Shown in pieces: positions 1 through 8,244 of a DNA stretch of 64,000 nt; positions within the stretch are counted from its first letter, which is position 1, and every line of letters starts with the position of its first letter. The notes beneath the pieces were generated by a model that worked only from the letters and a program-made list of their open reading frames with translations, ran no database searches and had not been told where the DNA came from. Position numbers and translations under genes: made by a program. This stretch comes from Pseudomonas bohemica (lineage in GTDB: Bacteria; Pseudomonadota; Gammaproteobacteria; Pseudomonadales; Pseudomonadaceae). The stretch spans positions 62,001 to 126,000 of the forward strand of contig NZ_NKHL01000115.1 in assembly GCF_002934685.1 (NCBI RefSeq). The letters are read 5' to 3'.

Positions 1-219
1 ATGTATGTCTGCCTATGCAAAGGTGTTACCGACGGACAGATCCGCGAAGCAATCATGGAAGGATGCTGCAGCTATCGTGAAGTGCGCGAGACCTTGGGTG
101 TCGCCAGCAAATGTGGCAAATGCGCCTGCCTGGCAAAGGAAGTGGTGCGTGAAACCCTGACTGAACTGCAAACTTCTCAAGCCGCCCTCGCCTACCCGGC
201 AGAATTTTCAGCCGCCTGA
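1..219 (+). CDS. bfd: Bacterioferritin-associated ferredoxin Bfd
   Basis: A 72-aa [2Fe-2S] protein that, in Pseudomonas, docks on bacterioferritin and passes electrons to its haem so that stored Fe3+ leaves as Fe2+. Cysteines C4, C6, C38 and C41 match the known cluster ligands of Bfd, and the N-terminal M-Y-V-C-L-C pattern is typical. The ATG is base 1 of the window, so its promoter and ribosome-binding site are not visible. It precedes bfr on the same strand but a terminator-like hairpin lies between them, so the two are probably transcribed separately, as expected for a release factor made under iron limitation and a store made under iron excess (inference). Confidence 0.95.
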   Translation: MYVCLCKGVTDGQIREAIMEGCCSYREVRETLGVASKCGKCACLAKEVVRETLTELQTSQAALAYPAEFSAA

Positions 220-236
220 TTCATCGAATTTCAAGG

Positions 237-262
237 AACCGGACTTAGTGTTCGGTTTTTTT
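237..262 (+). terminator. Intrinsic terminator after bfd
   Basis: The arms AACCGGAC and GTTCGGTT pair over 8 bp (one G-U) around a 5-nt loop and run into a T-rich tract ending at 262, just after the bfd stop. Confidence 0.8.
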
Positions 263-422
263 ATGTCCGTAATTCAAGCGCTTAGCGATAAGATGCGGAA
301 CACAAACATTCTTATTCCTATTTAATTTCACTTATTATTCAATAACTTAGGTTTGACAGCTGTTTATTCGAAGCTCAGACTTGCGGCCTATATATACGAA
401 CACCTTCTACAGGACCTCGATC
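263..422 (+). promoter_or_regulatory. bfr upstream region, AT-rich, candidate promoter
   Basis: An AT-rich stretch (about 290-352) is followed by TTGACA at 353-358, a perfect -35 hexamer, but no good -10 sits 16-18 bp downstream; TATATA at 389-394 is too far away. The AT-rich part could hold a Fur or other iron-responsive site, but no clean Fur palindrome is visible. The bfr ribosome-binding site is AGGA at 411-414. Confidence 0.35.
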
Positions 423-899
423 ATGAAAGGCGACATTACAGTCATCCAGCATCTCAACAAGATCCTCGGAAACGAGCTGGTCGCGATCAACCAGTACTTT
501 CTGCATGCGCGCATGTATGAGGACTGGGGTCTGAACAAGCTGGGCAAACACGAGTACCACGAATCCATTGACGAGATGAAACACGCTGACAAATTGATCA
601 AGCGCATCCTGTTTCTGGAAGGCCTGCCAAACCTGCAGGACCTGGGCAAGATCCTGATCGGTGAACACACCCGAGAAATGCTCGACTGCGACCTGAAGAT
701 CGAGCGCAAAGGCCATGCGGATCTGAAAGCGGCGATCGCGCATTGCGAAACCGTTGGCGACTTCGGTAGCCGCGAGCTGCTGGAAGATATCCTTGAGTCC
801 GAAGAAGAACACATCGACTGGCTGGAAACTCAGCTGGGCCTGATCGACAAGGTCGGCATCGAGAACTACCTGCAATCGCAGATGGGTGAAGAAGACTGA
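423..899 (+). CDS. bfr: Bacterioferritin (haem-containing ferritin)
   Basis: A 158-aa ferritin subunit; 24 copies form a hollow iron-storage shell in the cytoplasm. The diiron ferroxidase ligands are all present (E18, E51, H54, E94, E127, H130), and M52 is the expected axial haem ligand, so this is the haem-binding, catalytically competent type. I chose the ATG at 423, preceded by AGGACCTCGATC, because the mature protein then starts M-K-G-D as in known Bfr; an in-frame TTG at 381 would add 14 unrelated residues. It lies beside bfd, its redox partner, and ends at a strong terminator. Confidence 0.96.
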   Translation: MKGDITVIQHLNKILGNELVAINQYFLHARMYEDWGLNKLGKHEYHESIDEMKHADKLIKRILFLEGLPNLQDLGKILIGEHTREMLDCDLKIERKGHADLKAAIAHCETVGDFGSRELLEDILESEEEHIDWLETQLGLIDKVGIENYLQSQMGEED

Positions 900-915
900 C
901 TTCAGCCTCTTCCCC

Positions 916-955
916 AAAAAGCCCCGCCTGGCGTCGAGTCAGGTGGGGCTTTTTT
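916..955 (+). terminator. Intrinsic terminator after bfr
   Basis: A near-perfect stem of AAAAGCCCCGCCTG and CAGGTGGGGCTTTTTT with a 9-nt loop and T-tract, 17 nt after the bfr stop. Confidence 0.92.
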
Positions 956-1002
956 GTGCGCGGTAAATCACTGGTGGGCTGTAGGCTAAACCCCATGCCC
1001 AT

Positions 1003-1038
1003 AAAAAAACCCCGAGTCTGCAAAAGACCGGGGCTTTT
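1003..1038 (-). terminator. Intrinsic terminator of grxD (minus strand)
   Basis: Read on the minus strand, GCCCCGGTCT and AGACTCGGGG form a stem (one bulged T) followed by TTTTTTT, 17 nt after the grxD stop. A-runs on the other side may let it also stop reading from bfr. Confidence 0.85.
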
Positions 1039-1054
1039 TCGTGAACCACCCAAA

Positions 1055-1384
1055 TCAGGCAGTTGCGTTTTTCTCAACAGCTGCCTTGATCAAAGGCTGC
1101 AACTCACCGGCTGCATGCATCTCGGCAATGATGTCGCTACCACCCACCAGCTCACCATCTACCCACAACTGCGGGAAGGTCGGCCAGTTTGCGTACTTGG
1201 GCAGGTTTGCACGGATTTCCGGGTTCTGCAGAATATCGACGTACGCGAACTTCTCGCCACACGCCATCAATGCCTGCGACGCCTTGGCCGAGAAGCCGCA
1301 CTGCGGGGCATTGGGAGCGCCTTTCATGTAAAGCAGAACGGTGTTTTTGGCAATCTGGTCTTTGATCGTTTCGATGATATCCAT
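1055..1384 (-). CDS. grxD: Monothiol glutaredoxin Grx4
   Basis: A 109-aa CGFS-type glutaredoxin that binds a glutathione-ligated [2Fe-2S] cluster and delivers it to apo-proteins with BolA partners. The CGFS active site is at residues 29-32, and the TFPQLW and GGSDI glutathione-binding motifs follow. The start ATG at 1384 is preceded by GAGGTGCTCC; longer in-frame extensions to 1504 are not family sequence. It converges on bfr and has its own terminator. Placing an Fe-S carrier next to bfd/bfr suits an iron-handling neighbourhood, although it is read from the opposite strand and is not in their operon. Confidence 0.95.
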   Translation of the reverse strand: MDIIETIKDQIAKNTVLLYMKGAPNAPQCGFSAKASQALMACGEKFAYVDILQNPEIRANLPKYANWPTFPQLWVDGELVGGSDIIAEMHAAGELQPLIKAAVEKNATA

Positions 1385-1500
1385 GGAGCACCTCGGCTTA
1401 ACTTTACGACTGTATGAGTCGACACGGTGGCGCATTCTAACCGATTCCCTAGCGTAACGCTCGGACTTGGCTTTGGTCGATCCGATAAATATGATGAGCG

Positions 1501-3609
1501 TCATGCCGCTGCGACAGTCACCGGCACCCCGTTCAGCGCGGCGTTGCCGGACACTGCATCCATCTGCCGTTCGTCGGTCAAGTCATTGGCGCTCTCCCCC
1601 GGTTGATCGCGGGCAATGTCCATCTGCACGCCCGGTCGGCCATGCCCCCAGCCATGGGGCAGGCTGACAACACCGCGCATCATGTCGCTGCTGCCCATCA
1701 CTTCCACCTCGATCATCCCCACCCGAGAACTCACGCGAACCCGCTGGCCGTCGCTCAAGCCGCGGCTCGCAAGGTCGTCCGGGTGCATCAGCAGCTGATG
1801 CCGCGGCTTGCCCTTCACCAGCCGATGGTAGTTATGCATCCACGAGTTGTTGCTGCGCACATGACGTCGTCCGATCAGCACAAGCTCATCGGCTTGCGGC
1901 AGCACAGCCATAGCGAAACGCACCAAATCGGCGAGGATCACCTCCGGCGCAGCCTGCACACGCTGATTGGCAGTTCTCAGCCGTGATGCCAGGTTGGGCT
2001 TCAAAGGGCCCAGATCCAGCCCATGGGGATGGTCGTACAGCGTTTCCAGCGACAACTTGAAGTCCGACGCATCGCCATACAGGCCGGCGCGCAGTCCGCG
2101 ATCGATCATCTGCGCCGGGGCGATGGTCGGTTTGAGTTCCCGCTCGGCTTTCAGGGCAAACGCCTTGGCCAGGCCGACGAAGATCTCCCAGTCATGCAAA
2201 GCGCCCTCGGGCTTGGCGAGGATCGCGCGGTTGAAACGCGTAACGTTGCGCACCGCGAACATGTTGAAGGTGGTGTCGTAATGATCGTTTTCCAGCGCAG
2301 AGGTCGACGGCAGGATCAGGTCGGCGTGGCGCGTGGTTTCGTTGATGTACAGATCGATGCTGACCATGAACTCCAGCCCGTCGAGCGCCTCATCCAGCTT
2401 GCGTCCGTTGGGGGTCGAGAGCACCGGATTGCCCGCGACGGTGATCAACGCCCTGACCTGCCCTTCCCCTTCGCTGAGCATCTCTTCGGCCAGTGCTGAG
2501 ACCGGCAATTCGCCGCCGTACTCCGGCAGGCCGGAAACGCGGCTTTGCCAACGATTGAATCCACCGCCGGAAGTCGATGCCACCAGATCCAGCGCCGGCT
2601 CTGTACACAGCGCGCCACCCACACGGTCAAGATTGCCGGTGACCAGATTGATCAACTGCACCAGCCAATGGCACAAGGTGCCAAAGGTTTGCGTGGAGAT
2701 GCCCATGCGCCCATAACAAACCGCACTTTCGGCGCTGGCGAAATCCCGCGCCAGCTGCCGAATCTGCTCGGCGGGCACGCCACAACGCAAGCTCATCGCT
2801 TCTGCATTCATGTGGGCGACCGCGGCGCGAACCTCTTCGAGGCCGTCGACCGGCAAGTGACTGTCGCGGGTCAGGCCCTCGGCGAACAGGGTGTGCAACA
2901 GGCCAAAGAGCAATGCAGCATCGCCACCGGGTCGGATGAACACGTGCTGATTGGCGATGGCCGCCGTTTCGCTGCGTCGCGGATCGACCACCACGACCTT
3001 GCCGCCCCGAGCCTGGATCGCCTTCAGCCGCTTTTCCACATCCGGCACGGTCATGATGCTGCCGTTGGACGCCAGCGGGTTGCCGCCAAGGATCAGCATG
3101 AAGTCGGTATGGTCGATGTCGGCAATCGGCAACAACAAGCCGTGGCCATACATCAGATAGCTGGTGAGGTGATGAGGCAGTTGATCCACCGACGTCGCCG
3201 AGAACCGATTGCGGGTCTTGAGCAGGCCAAGGAAGTAATTACTGTGGGTCATGAGCCCGTAGTTGTGCACGCTCGGGTTGCCCTGATAGACCGCGACCGC
3301 GTTCTGCCCGTGACGCTGCTGAATGCCCAGCAGACGCTCCGCCACCACGTCGAACGCCTCCTGCCATTCGATGGGCTGCCATTGCGTGCCCACCCGCCGC
3401 ATGGGCTGGCGTAGGCGGTCGGGATCATTCTGGATGTCCTGCAAGGCCACCGCCTTGGGGCAGATATGCCCGCGGCTGAACGTGTCTTGTGCATCACCCT
3501 TGATCGAGCTGATGCGCACCGAGGCATCGTCTTCGAGGGTGGTTTCGATGGTCAGGCCGCAGATGGCCTCGCACAGATGACAGGCGCGGTGGTGGAGAGT
3601 CTTGGTCAT
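1501..3609 (-). CDS. Molybdopterin-dependent oxidoreductase (formate dehydrogenase/DMSO reductase family)
   Basis: A 702-aa protein of the bis-MGD molybdoenzyme family. The N terminus carries a C-x2-C-x3-C cluster pattern (R-A-C-H-L-C-E-A-I-C), completed by the Cys of G-H-I-C-P-K about 35 residues on, giving a [4Fe-4S] centre. Typical family segments follow, such as G-G-N-P-L-A-S-N-G, V-V-D-P-R-R-S-E-T-A and a C-terminal molydopterin-dinucleotide-binding domain (G-W-G-H-G). There is no Tat signal, so it should be cytoplasmic. No partner subunit is adjacent, so the substrate is unknown; formate- or nitrate-reductase-like labels from databases would be guesses. Start ATG at 3609 is chosen because H-R-A-C begins the conserved domain; in-frame starts at 3621 and 3657 are possible. 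Confidence 0.85.
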   Translation of the reverse strand: MTKTLHHRACHLCEAICGLTIETTLEDDASVRISSIKGDAQDTFSRGHICPKAVALQDIQNDPDRLRQPMRRVGTQWQPIEWQEAFDVVAERLLGIQQRHGQNAVAVYQGNPSVHNYGLMTHSNYFLGLLKTRNRFSATSVDQLPHHLTSYLMYGHGLLLPIADIDHTDFMLILGGNPLASNGSIMTVPDVEKRLKAIQARGGKVVVVDPRRSETAAIANQHVFIRPGGDAALLFGLLHTLFAEGLTRDSHLPVDGLEEVRAAVAHMNAEAMSLRCGVPAEQIRQLARDFASAESAVCYGRMGISTQTFGTLCHWLVQLINLVTGNLDRVGGALCTEPALDLVASTSGGGFNRWQSRVSGLPEYGGELPVSALAEEMLSEGEGQVRALITVAGNPVLSTPNGRKLDEALDGLEFMVSIDLYINETTRHADLILPSTSALENDHYDTTFNMFAVRNVTRFNRAILAKPEGALHDWEIFVGLAKAFALKAERELKPTIAPAQMIDRGLRAGLYGDASDFKLSLETLYDHPHGLDLGPLKPNLASRLRTANQRVQAAPEVILADLVRFAMAVLPQADELVLIGRRHVRSNNSWMHNYHRLVKGKPRHQLLMHPDDLASRGLSDGQRVRVSSRVGMIEVEVMGSSDMMRGVVSLPHGWGHGRPGVQMDIARDQPGESANDLTDERQMDAVSGNAALNGVPVTVAAA

Positions 3610-3758
3610 CGCCAGTCTCATGTTTTTGTATGGCGATCGGCGTGATCGCGGAAACAAAACTATGGAGCCTGTCGCAGCACTTCGCCAGAAACGTCAGTGC
3701 CGTGAATCGGACAGCATCAGGTGAGCCGATAGCTCACCCGAACACTGAAGAAGGGTAA

Positions 3759-4061
3759 TCAGGAGGCCGAGCCACCAATGGGTGTGACGACCTTGTGCTG
3801 CAGCTGGATCTCATGCACGGTCTCGACCTGCTCCTGGGAAACCTGCACGCCCGTCAGCTCACCGATCAGACGCCAGTGATCGTCCAGACCGGCACTGATG
3901 GTGGCCATGCGGTCGATCATGCGACGGCCTGCCGAGCGCGTCACTTCATCTTCACTGCGCATCAGCTCGAACGACATCGATGTCATGGAAGCTGTGAGGT
4001 GCGTGAGGGTACGAGCCGTGAGCCCGAGCAGTTCCGTCAGTTGTTTCTCTTTTGAATCCAT
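3759..4061 (-). CDS. Conserved hypothetical protein, 100 aa
   Basis: A 100-aa predicted cytoplasmic protein that I do not recognise. It is mostly helical in appearance, with a leucine/threonine-rich N-terminal half and a paired-Arg segment near residues 45-50, and no Cys, signal peptide or membrane segment. The ATG at 4061 has a strong purine-rich site (AAGGGGTGGGGA) directly upstream on the minus strand; an earlier in-frame start at 4148 lacks one. It lies upstream of the molybdoenzyme in the same direction but 149 nt away, so co-transcription is possible and not shown. Confidence 0.7.
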   Translation of the reverse strand: MDSKEKQLTELLGLTARTLTHLTASMTSMSFELMRSEDEVTRSAGRRMIDRMATISAGLDDHWRLIGELTGVQVSQEQVETVHEIQLQHKVVTPIGGSAS

Positions 4062-4509
4062 TCCCCACCCCTTCTGGAGGACATAAGCGGCCTTTATAAC
4101 CCACGCCACTGGTTTAGGAAACGGCACGGTTTCCGAGGCGTGAAGCATGTCGCATAAGGCTTGGCAGCATTTTGAAACTGTTGCAGATTCGGCAGTAATT
4201 GCCTGGGCCCGACAAGGCGGTGTACAACCTTCGCCCGTCTGACCGCGCAGGGATGGCTAATTGCCTGCGATGTGTACGGAACTGTAGCACTTCGTTACAT
4301 GAAAAGCGTCTCAAACGCGTCACTTTGAGGCTACCGGACGTCCGACGGGCATTTTCAAACACGCCGGGCCTTGGCACGAGGCGACATTTTCTTATACCCT
4401 CGCGCCTTCCCTATTCGTCGCCCCGTGCGGCTTTTGCCGCAGGTCTCGCCCGTTTTCCCGATAAAACCCGGCTTTGAGGATCTGCGGTCTGTTGCAGACA
4501 AGGTAGTTA
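4062..4509 (+). promoter_or_regulatory. argF upstream region with candidate sigma-70 promoter
   Basis: A 448-nt gap between divergent genes, with no convincing ORF. The best promoter for argF is TTGGCA (4371-4376), 16 bp, TATACC (4393-4398), leaving a leader of about 105 nt. I could not identify a convincing ArgR site (Pseudomonas-type TGTCGC-N8-AA). AAGGTAG at 4500-4506 is the argF ribosome-binding site. Confidence 0.4.
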
Positions 4510-5433
4510 ATGATGAGCGCAAGGCACTTTCTCTCGATGATGGATTACACGCCAGATGAACTGGGCGGCGTAATCCGCCGAGGCATTGAGCTGAAGGACC
4601 TGCGAAATCGCGGCGTGCTGTTCGAGCCGCTGAGAGGTCGGGTGCTGGCCATGATCTTCGAGAAATCTTCGACTCGGACCCGAGTTTCGTTCGAAGCCGG
4701 AATGATTCAGCTCGGCGGCCAAGCCATTTTTCTCTCGCCTCGAGACACCCAATTGGGCCGCGGCGAGCCGATTGCCGACGGCGCGCGCGTGATGTCGCGC
4801 ATGGTCGATGCGGTCATGATCCGCACCTTTGCTCACAGTAACCTCACCGAATTTGCCGCCCACTCTCGCGTGCCTGTTATCAACGGCTTGTCCGACGATC
4901 TGCACCCATGCCAGCTGCTGGCGGACATGCAGACCTTCCTCGAGCACCGTGGCTCGATCAAGGGCAAGACCGTGGCCTGGATCGGCGACGGCAATAACAT
5001 GTGCAACAGCTATATAGAAGCAGCCATTCAGTTCGACTTCCAACTGCGCGTCGCCTGCCCGCAAGGCTATGAACCCAGCCCGGATTTCCTCGCGTTGGCC
5101 GGCGATCGCGTGACGCTGACTCGTGATCCGCGTGAGGCCGTCAAGGGTGCACACTTGATCAGCACTGACGTCTGGACCTCCATGGGCCAGGAAGAAGAAG
5201 CGGCCAAGCGCATCGCGCTGTTCAAGCCGTTCCAGGTCACCCGCGAACTGCTCGACCTGGCCGCCGACGACGTATTGTTCATGCACTGCCTGCCGGCGCA
5301 CCGTGGCGAAGAGATCAGCGAAGACCTGCTCGACGACCAACGTTCAGTCGCCTGGGATCAAGCGGAAAACCGCCTGCATGCGCAGAAGGCCCTACTGGAA
5401 TTCCTCGTCGCGCCAGCCTATCAGCCCGCATGA
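4510..5433 (+). CDS. argF: Ornithine carbamoyltransferase (anabolic)
   Basis: A 307-aa cytosolic enzyme that joins carbamoyl phosphate and ornithine to give citrulline in arginine synthesis. The carbamoyl-phosphate motif S-T-R-T-R is at residues 54-58, H-P-C-Q at 132-135 and the ornithine-binding H-C-L-P-A-H-R-G near residue 257. Length and sequence match the anabolic Pseudomonas ArgF rather than the 336-aa catabolic ArcB; no arc genes are nearby. There are two adjacent ATGs (4510, 4513), both usable from AAGGTAG. The stop overlaps the start of the next gene by ATGA, so the two are translationally coupled. Confidence 0.95.
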   Translation: MMSARHFLSMMDYTPDELGGVIRRGIELKDLRNRGVLFEPLRGRVLAMIFEKSSTRTRVSFEAGMIQLGGQAIFLSPRDTQLGRGEPIADGARVMSRMVDAVMIRTFAHSNLTEFAAHSRVPVINGLSDDLHPCQLLADMQTFLEHRGSIKGKTVAWIGDGNNMCNSYIEAAIQFDFQLRVACPQGYEPSPDFLALAGDRVTLTRDPREAVKGAHLISTDVWTSMGQEEEAAKRIALFKPFQVTRELLDLAADDVLFMHCLPAHRGEEISEDLLDDQRSVAWDQAENRLHAQKALLEFLVAPAYQPA

Positions 5434-6491
5434 ATGAGTCGACGCTGCTGAAACTGCAGGGCCTGGCCTGCGGTTATCAGGATCAACGCGTGGTGCAGAG
5501 CCTGAATCTGCATCTGAACGCTGGAGATATCGGCTGCCTGCTCGGCTCTTCAGGCTGCGGCAAAACCACGACGCTACGTGCCATCGCCGGTTTCGAGCCG
5601 GTGCATGAAGGCGAGATCGTGCTGGCGGGTGAAGTCATTTCCCGACCAGGTTTTACCCTTGCGCCGGAGAAACGCCGGATCGGCATGGTGTTTCAGGATT
5701 ACGCGCTGTTCCCGCACCTGACAGTGGCCGACAACATCGCTTTCGGTATCCGCAATCATCCGCGCCTGACGCAGGTGGTCGAAGAGATGCTTGAACTGGT
5801 CAACCTGGGTGCACTGGGCAAACGTCATCCCCATGAGCTTTCCGGCGGACAGCAGCAGCGCGTGGCGCTGGCTCGGGCATTGGCACCAGAGCCGCAATTG
5901 CTGCTGCTGGACGAGCCTTTTTCCAACCTCGATGGCGAATTGCGTCGGCGCTTGAGCCATGAAGTGCGCGACATTCTCAAGGCCCGTGGCACCAGCGCCA
6001 TTCTGGTGACCCACGATCAGGAAGAAGCCTTCGCGGTCAGCGATCACGTGGGTGTGTTCAAGGAAGGTCGCCTGGAGCAGTGGGATACGCCCTACAACCT
6101 GTATCACCAACCCGCCACACCTTACGTCGCCAGTTTCGTCGGTCAGGGCTATTTCATTCATGGGCATTTGATCGATGGCGAATCGGTGCAGACAGAGCTG
6201 GGTATGTTGCGGGTCAGTCGCTATGACGCAGGCATTGCCGAGACTTTGGTGAATGTACTGTTGCGGCCCGACGATATCGCCTATGCGCCGGACAGCCCGC
6301 TGAAAGCCAACGTCACGAGCAAGACGTTCCAGGGCGCTACGACACTTTATCGCCTGCGGTTGCCGAGCGGCGTGCAGTTGGAAGCGTCGTTTCCCAGCCA
6401 CGCCGACCTGCGCGCTGGAGACGAAGTAGGGATTCGTGTGGCGACAGAGCGGCTGGTGGTGTTTCCTTCGCAGATCGATACCGCAGCCTGA
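5430..6491 (+). CDS. ABC transporter ATP-binding protein (FbpC/PotA-like), orphan
   Basis: A 353-aa nucleotide-binding subunit. Walker A is at residues 39-47 (G-S-S-G-C-G-K-T-T), the signature L-S-G-G-Q-Q-Q-R at 137-144, Walker B L-L-L-L-D-E-P at 157-163, and an H-loop in L-V-T-H-D-Q. The C-terminal 110 residues look like a TOBE/OB regulatory domain as in ferric-ion, polyamine or thiosulfate importers. No permease or binding-protein gene is adjacent, so the ATPase must pair with components encoded elsewhere or act alone. It overlaps argF by ATGA, which ties its expression to arginine synthesis. The substrate is unknown. Confidence 0.88.
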   Translation: MNESTLLKLQGLACGYQDQRVVQSLNLHLNAGDIGCLLGSSGCGKTTTLRAIAGFEPVHEGEIVLAGEVISRPGFTLAPEKRRIGMVFQDYALFPHLTVADNIAFGIRNHPRLTQVVEEMLELVNLGALGKRHPHELSGGQQQRVALARALAPEPQLLLLDEPFSNLDGELRRRLSHEVRDILKARGTSAILVTHDQEEAFAVSDHVGVFKEGRLEQWDTPYNLYHQPATPYVASFVGQGYFIHGHLIDGESVQTELGMLRVSRYDAGIAETLVNVLLRPDDIAYAPDSPLKANVTSKTFQGATTLYRLRLPSGVQLEASFPSHADLRAGDEVGIRVATERLVVFPSQIDTAA

Positions 6492-6589
6492 CAACTACCT
6501 GTCACCTCGTACCTGCCAGCTCGGTTCAAATGCAATCCCACAGGGATGAGTGCCCGGCGACGTCACAAGGTGGCTGGTAAATATGCGGC

Positions 6590-7378
6590 TCAGCCCAGCG
6601 TCAACATCCCGCTCGCCACCAACGTCGCATAGCCGCCGATCTTCACCCGATCCCCCTCCAAGCGACAGAACAGCTCCCCGCCGCGGGCCGAGCTCTGATG
6701 CGCCGTAAGGCTGAACTTGTTCAACCGCGCAGACCAATAGGGAATCAGGCAGCAATGGGTCGAGCCGGTCACTGGGTCTTCAGGAATGCCGATCGCCGGG
6801 GCGAAATAGCGCGAGACGAAATCATAGCGTTCACCATCGCCCTTGGCGGTCACGATCACGCCAGGCCAGGGCAAGCGGGCAATGGCGGCGAAATCGGGTT
6901 TGCAGTCACGCACCGCCTGTTCGGATTCCAGCACCACCAGCAGCTCCGCTGAACCCAATACGTCGACCACTTCAGTATTCAATGCGCGTTCGATATCAAC
7001 CGTCACCCCCACCTCACTGGGTGGCATGGCGGGGAAATCCAGCAGCAGCCGACCATTTTCTCGCGTGACGCTCAATGCACCCGATTTACTGAAGAACTCA
7101 AGGACGTCGGACGTCTCGCCGTACTTTTCAAACAACACAAACGCACTCGCCAGGGTAGCGTGCCCACACAGCGGCACCTCACTGCTGGGGGTGAACCAGC
7201 GGATATGCCAGCCCTGCGCTTCGCGCACGACAAAAGCGGTTTCAGAGAGATTGTGTTCCGTCGCGATACGCTGCATCAGCTCATCCGACAGCCAGGCATT
7301 AAGGCGATAGACCATCGCCGGATTACCTGCGAACGGTCGCTCACTGAAAGCGTCGACCTGATGAAATTCAAGCTGCAT
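6590..7378 (-). CDS. PhzF-family isomerase/epimerase-like protein
   Basis: A 262-aa protein of the PhzF fold (two diaminopimelate-epimerase-like halves). The catalytic Glu of the family is present (E46 in N-L-S-E-T-A-F-V), together with the C-G-H-A-T-L-A signature and D-P-V-T-G-S in the second half. No phenazine genes lie nearby, so it is better read as a general PhzF-like enzyme of unknown substrate (for example YddE-like) than as phenazine biosynthesis. The start at ATG 7378 begins M-Q-L-E-F-H-Q-V-D-A-F, as is usual for the family; an upstream in-frame codon at 7393 is less likely. Confidence 0.88.
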   Translation of the reverse strand: MQLEFHQVDAFSERPFAGNPAMVYRLNAWLSDELMQRIATEHNLSETAFVVREAQGWHIRWFTPSSEVPLCGHATLASAFVLFEKYGETSDVLEFFSKSGALSVTRENGRLLLDFPAMPPSEVGVTVDIERALNTEVVDVLGSAELLVVLESEQAVRDCKPDFAAIARLPWPGVIVTAKGDGERYDFVSRYFAPAIGIPEDPVTGSTHCCLIPYWSARLNKFSLTAHQSSARGGELFCRLEGDRVKIGGYATLVASGMLTLG

Positions 7379-7491
7379 GGAAGGCGTCCCCAATCGTTAT
7401 TGTTCGGCAGCGCCCTACCTGGCTGAAATCGATAGCGGCTGCACGTATTCGCTGCATGAACGGCTCAGGCATTTATGACGATGTATCCAGA

Positions 7492-7962
7492 TCATTCACG
7501 GCCAATCTGCGCAAAAGTCCCGCTGGTATGTTGCGCAAGTACCGCGGCCGATAGTTCGACCTCCAGTCCGCGTCGACCGGCGCTGACAAAAATCGTCGCG
7601 AACGGTTGAGCGGACTGGTCAATGAAAGTTCGCAGTCTTTTCTTCTGGCCCAACGGGCTGATGCCGCCGAGCAAATAACCGGTCGCACGTTGCGCAGCCG
7701 CCGGGTCGGCCATTTCCGCTTTCTTCGCACCAGCCGCTTGCGCCAACGCCTTGAGGTCCAGAGACCCCGCGACCGGCACCACGGCCACCAGCAACTCACC
7801 CTTTTCAGTGCTCGCCAGCAACGTCTTGAACACTTGAGCGGGCTGCAGATTCAATTTCTCAGCAGCTTCCAGCCCGTAGGAGGCGGCTTTGGGATCATGT
7901 TCATAACTGTGGACACGGTATTGGGCGCGAACCTTTTTCAGTAAATCCAATGCGGGGGTCAT
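7492..7962 (-). CDS. ybaK: Cys-tRNA(Pro)/Cys-tRNA(Cys) deacylase YbaK/EbsC
   Basis: A 156-aa YbaK-domain protein that clears cysteine from mischarged tRNA-Pro in trans after ProRS errors. The family hallmarks are the conserved lysine in Q-V-F-K-T-L-L, G-Y-L-L-G-G-I-S-P-L-G-Q-K-K-R and the V-S-A-G-R-R-G-L-E segment. It is full length with a normal start at 7962. It is divergent from the glycerol genes, separated by 282 nt that carry the glpK promoter. Confidence 0.92.
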   Translation of the reverse strand: MTPALDLLKKVRAQYRVHSYEHDPKAASYGLEAAEKLNLQPAQVFKTLLASTEKGELLVAVVPVAGSLDLKALAQAAGAKKAEMADPAAAQRATGYLLGGISPLGQKKRLRTFIDQSAQPFATIFVSAGRRGLEVELSAAVLAQHTSGTFAQIGRE

Positions 7963-8104
7963 GCAACACTCCAGACGACCAGGCTATTTTCTCGTTAGCT
8001 GCCGTTACTTTAGGCCATCTACCATCGAAACGCCTCTGCCGCAGGACCCGAGCAGACTAAAATCATTCAGCGGGCTGAAATGCTCTCATCGTTCACTTTC
8101 GACT

Positions 8105-8150
8105 TTGACAATGTTCGTTTTCGTCTATATTTTTTCGAATACGAATATTC
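8105..8150 (+). promoter_or_regulatory. glpK promoter with two GlpR-like operators
   Basis: A perfect -35 TTGACA (8105-8110) is followed by a TATTTT/TATATT -10 region at 8126-8133. Two operator-like boxes overlap or follow it: ATGTTCG-TTTT-CG (8111-8123) and the near-perfect dyad TTCG-AATA-CGAA (8134-8145) flanked by TTT and TATT. Both resemble the E. coli-type GlpR site (ATGTTCG-N4-CGAACAT). Repression by GlpR with release by glycerol-3-phosphate is inferred. Confidence 0.6.
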
Positions 8151-8244
8151 AGCCTTCAACCGTGATGTCATCTGCGCATTTGACGCGTTTTCGCACGTAG
8201 ACTGAGGGCAGTCCGGATACCCGCTTTATCACCAGGCAATCGAC

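Noticed and set aside
6590..7378. Phenazine biosynthesis locus
   Set aside because: Only a PhzF-fold protein is present, with no other phz gene.
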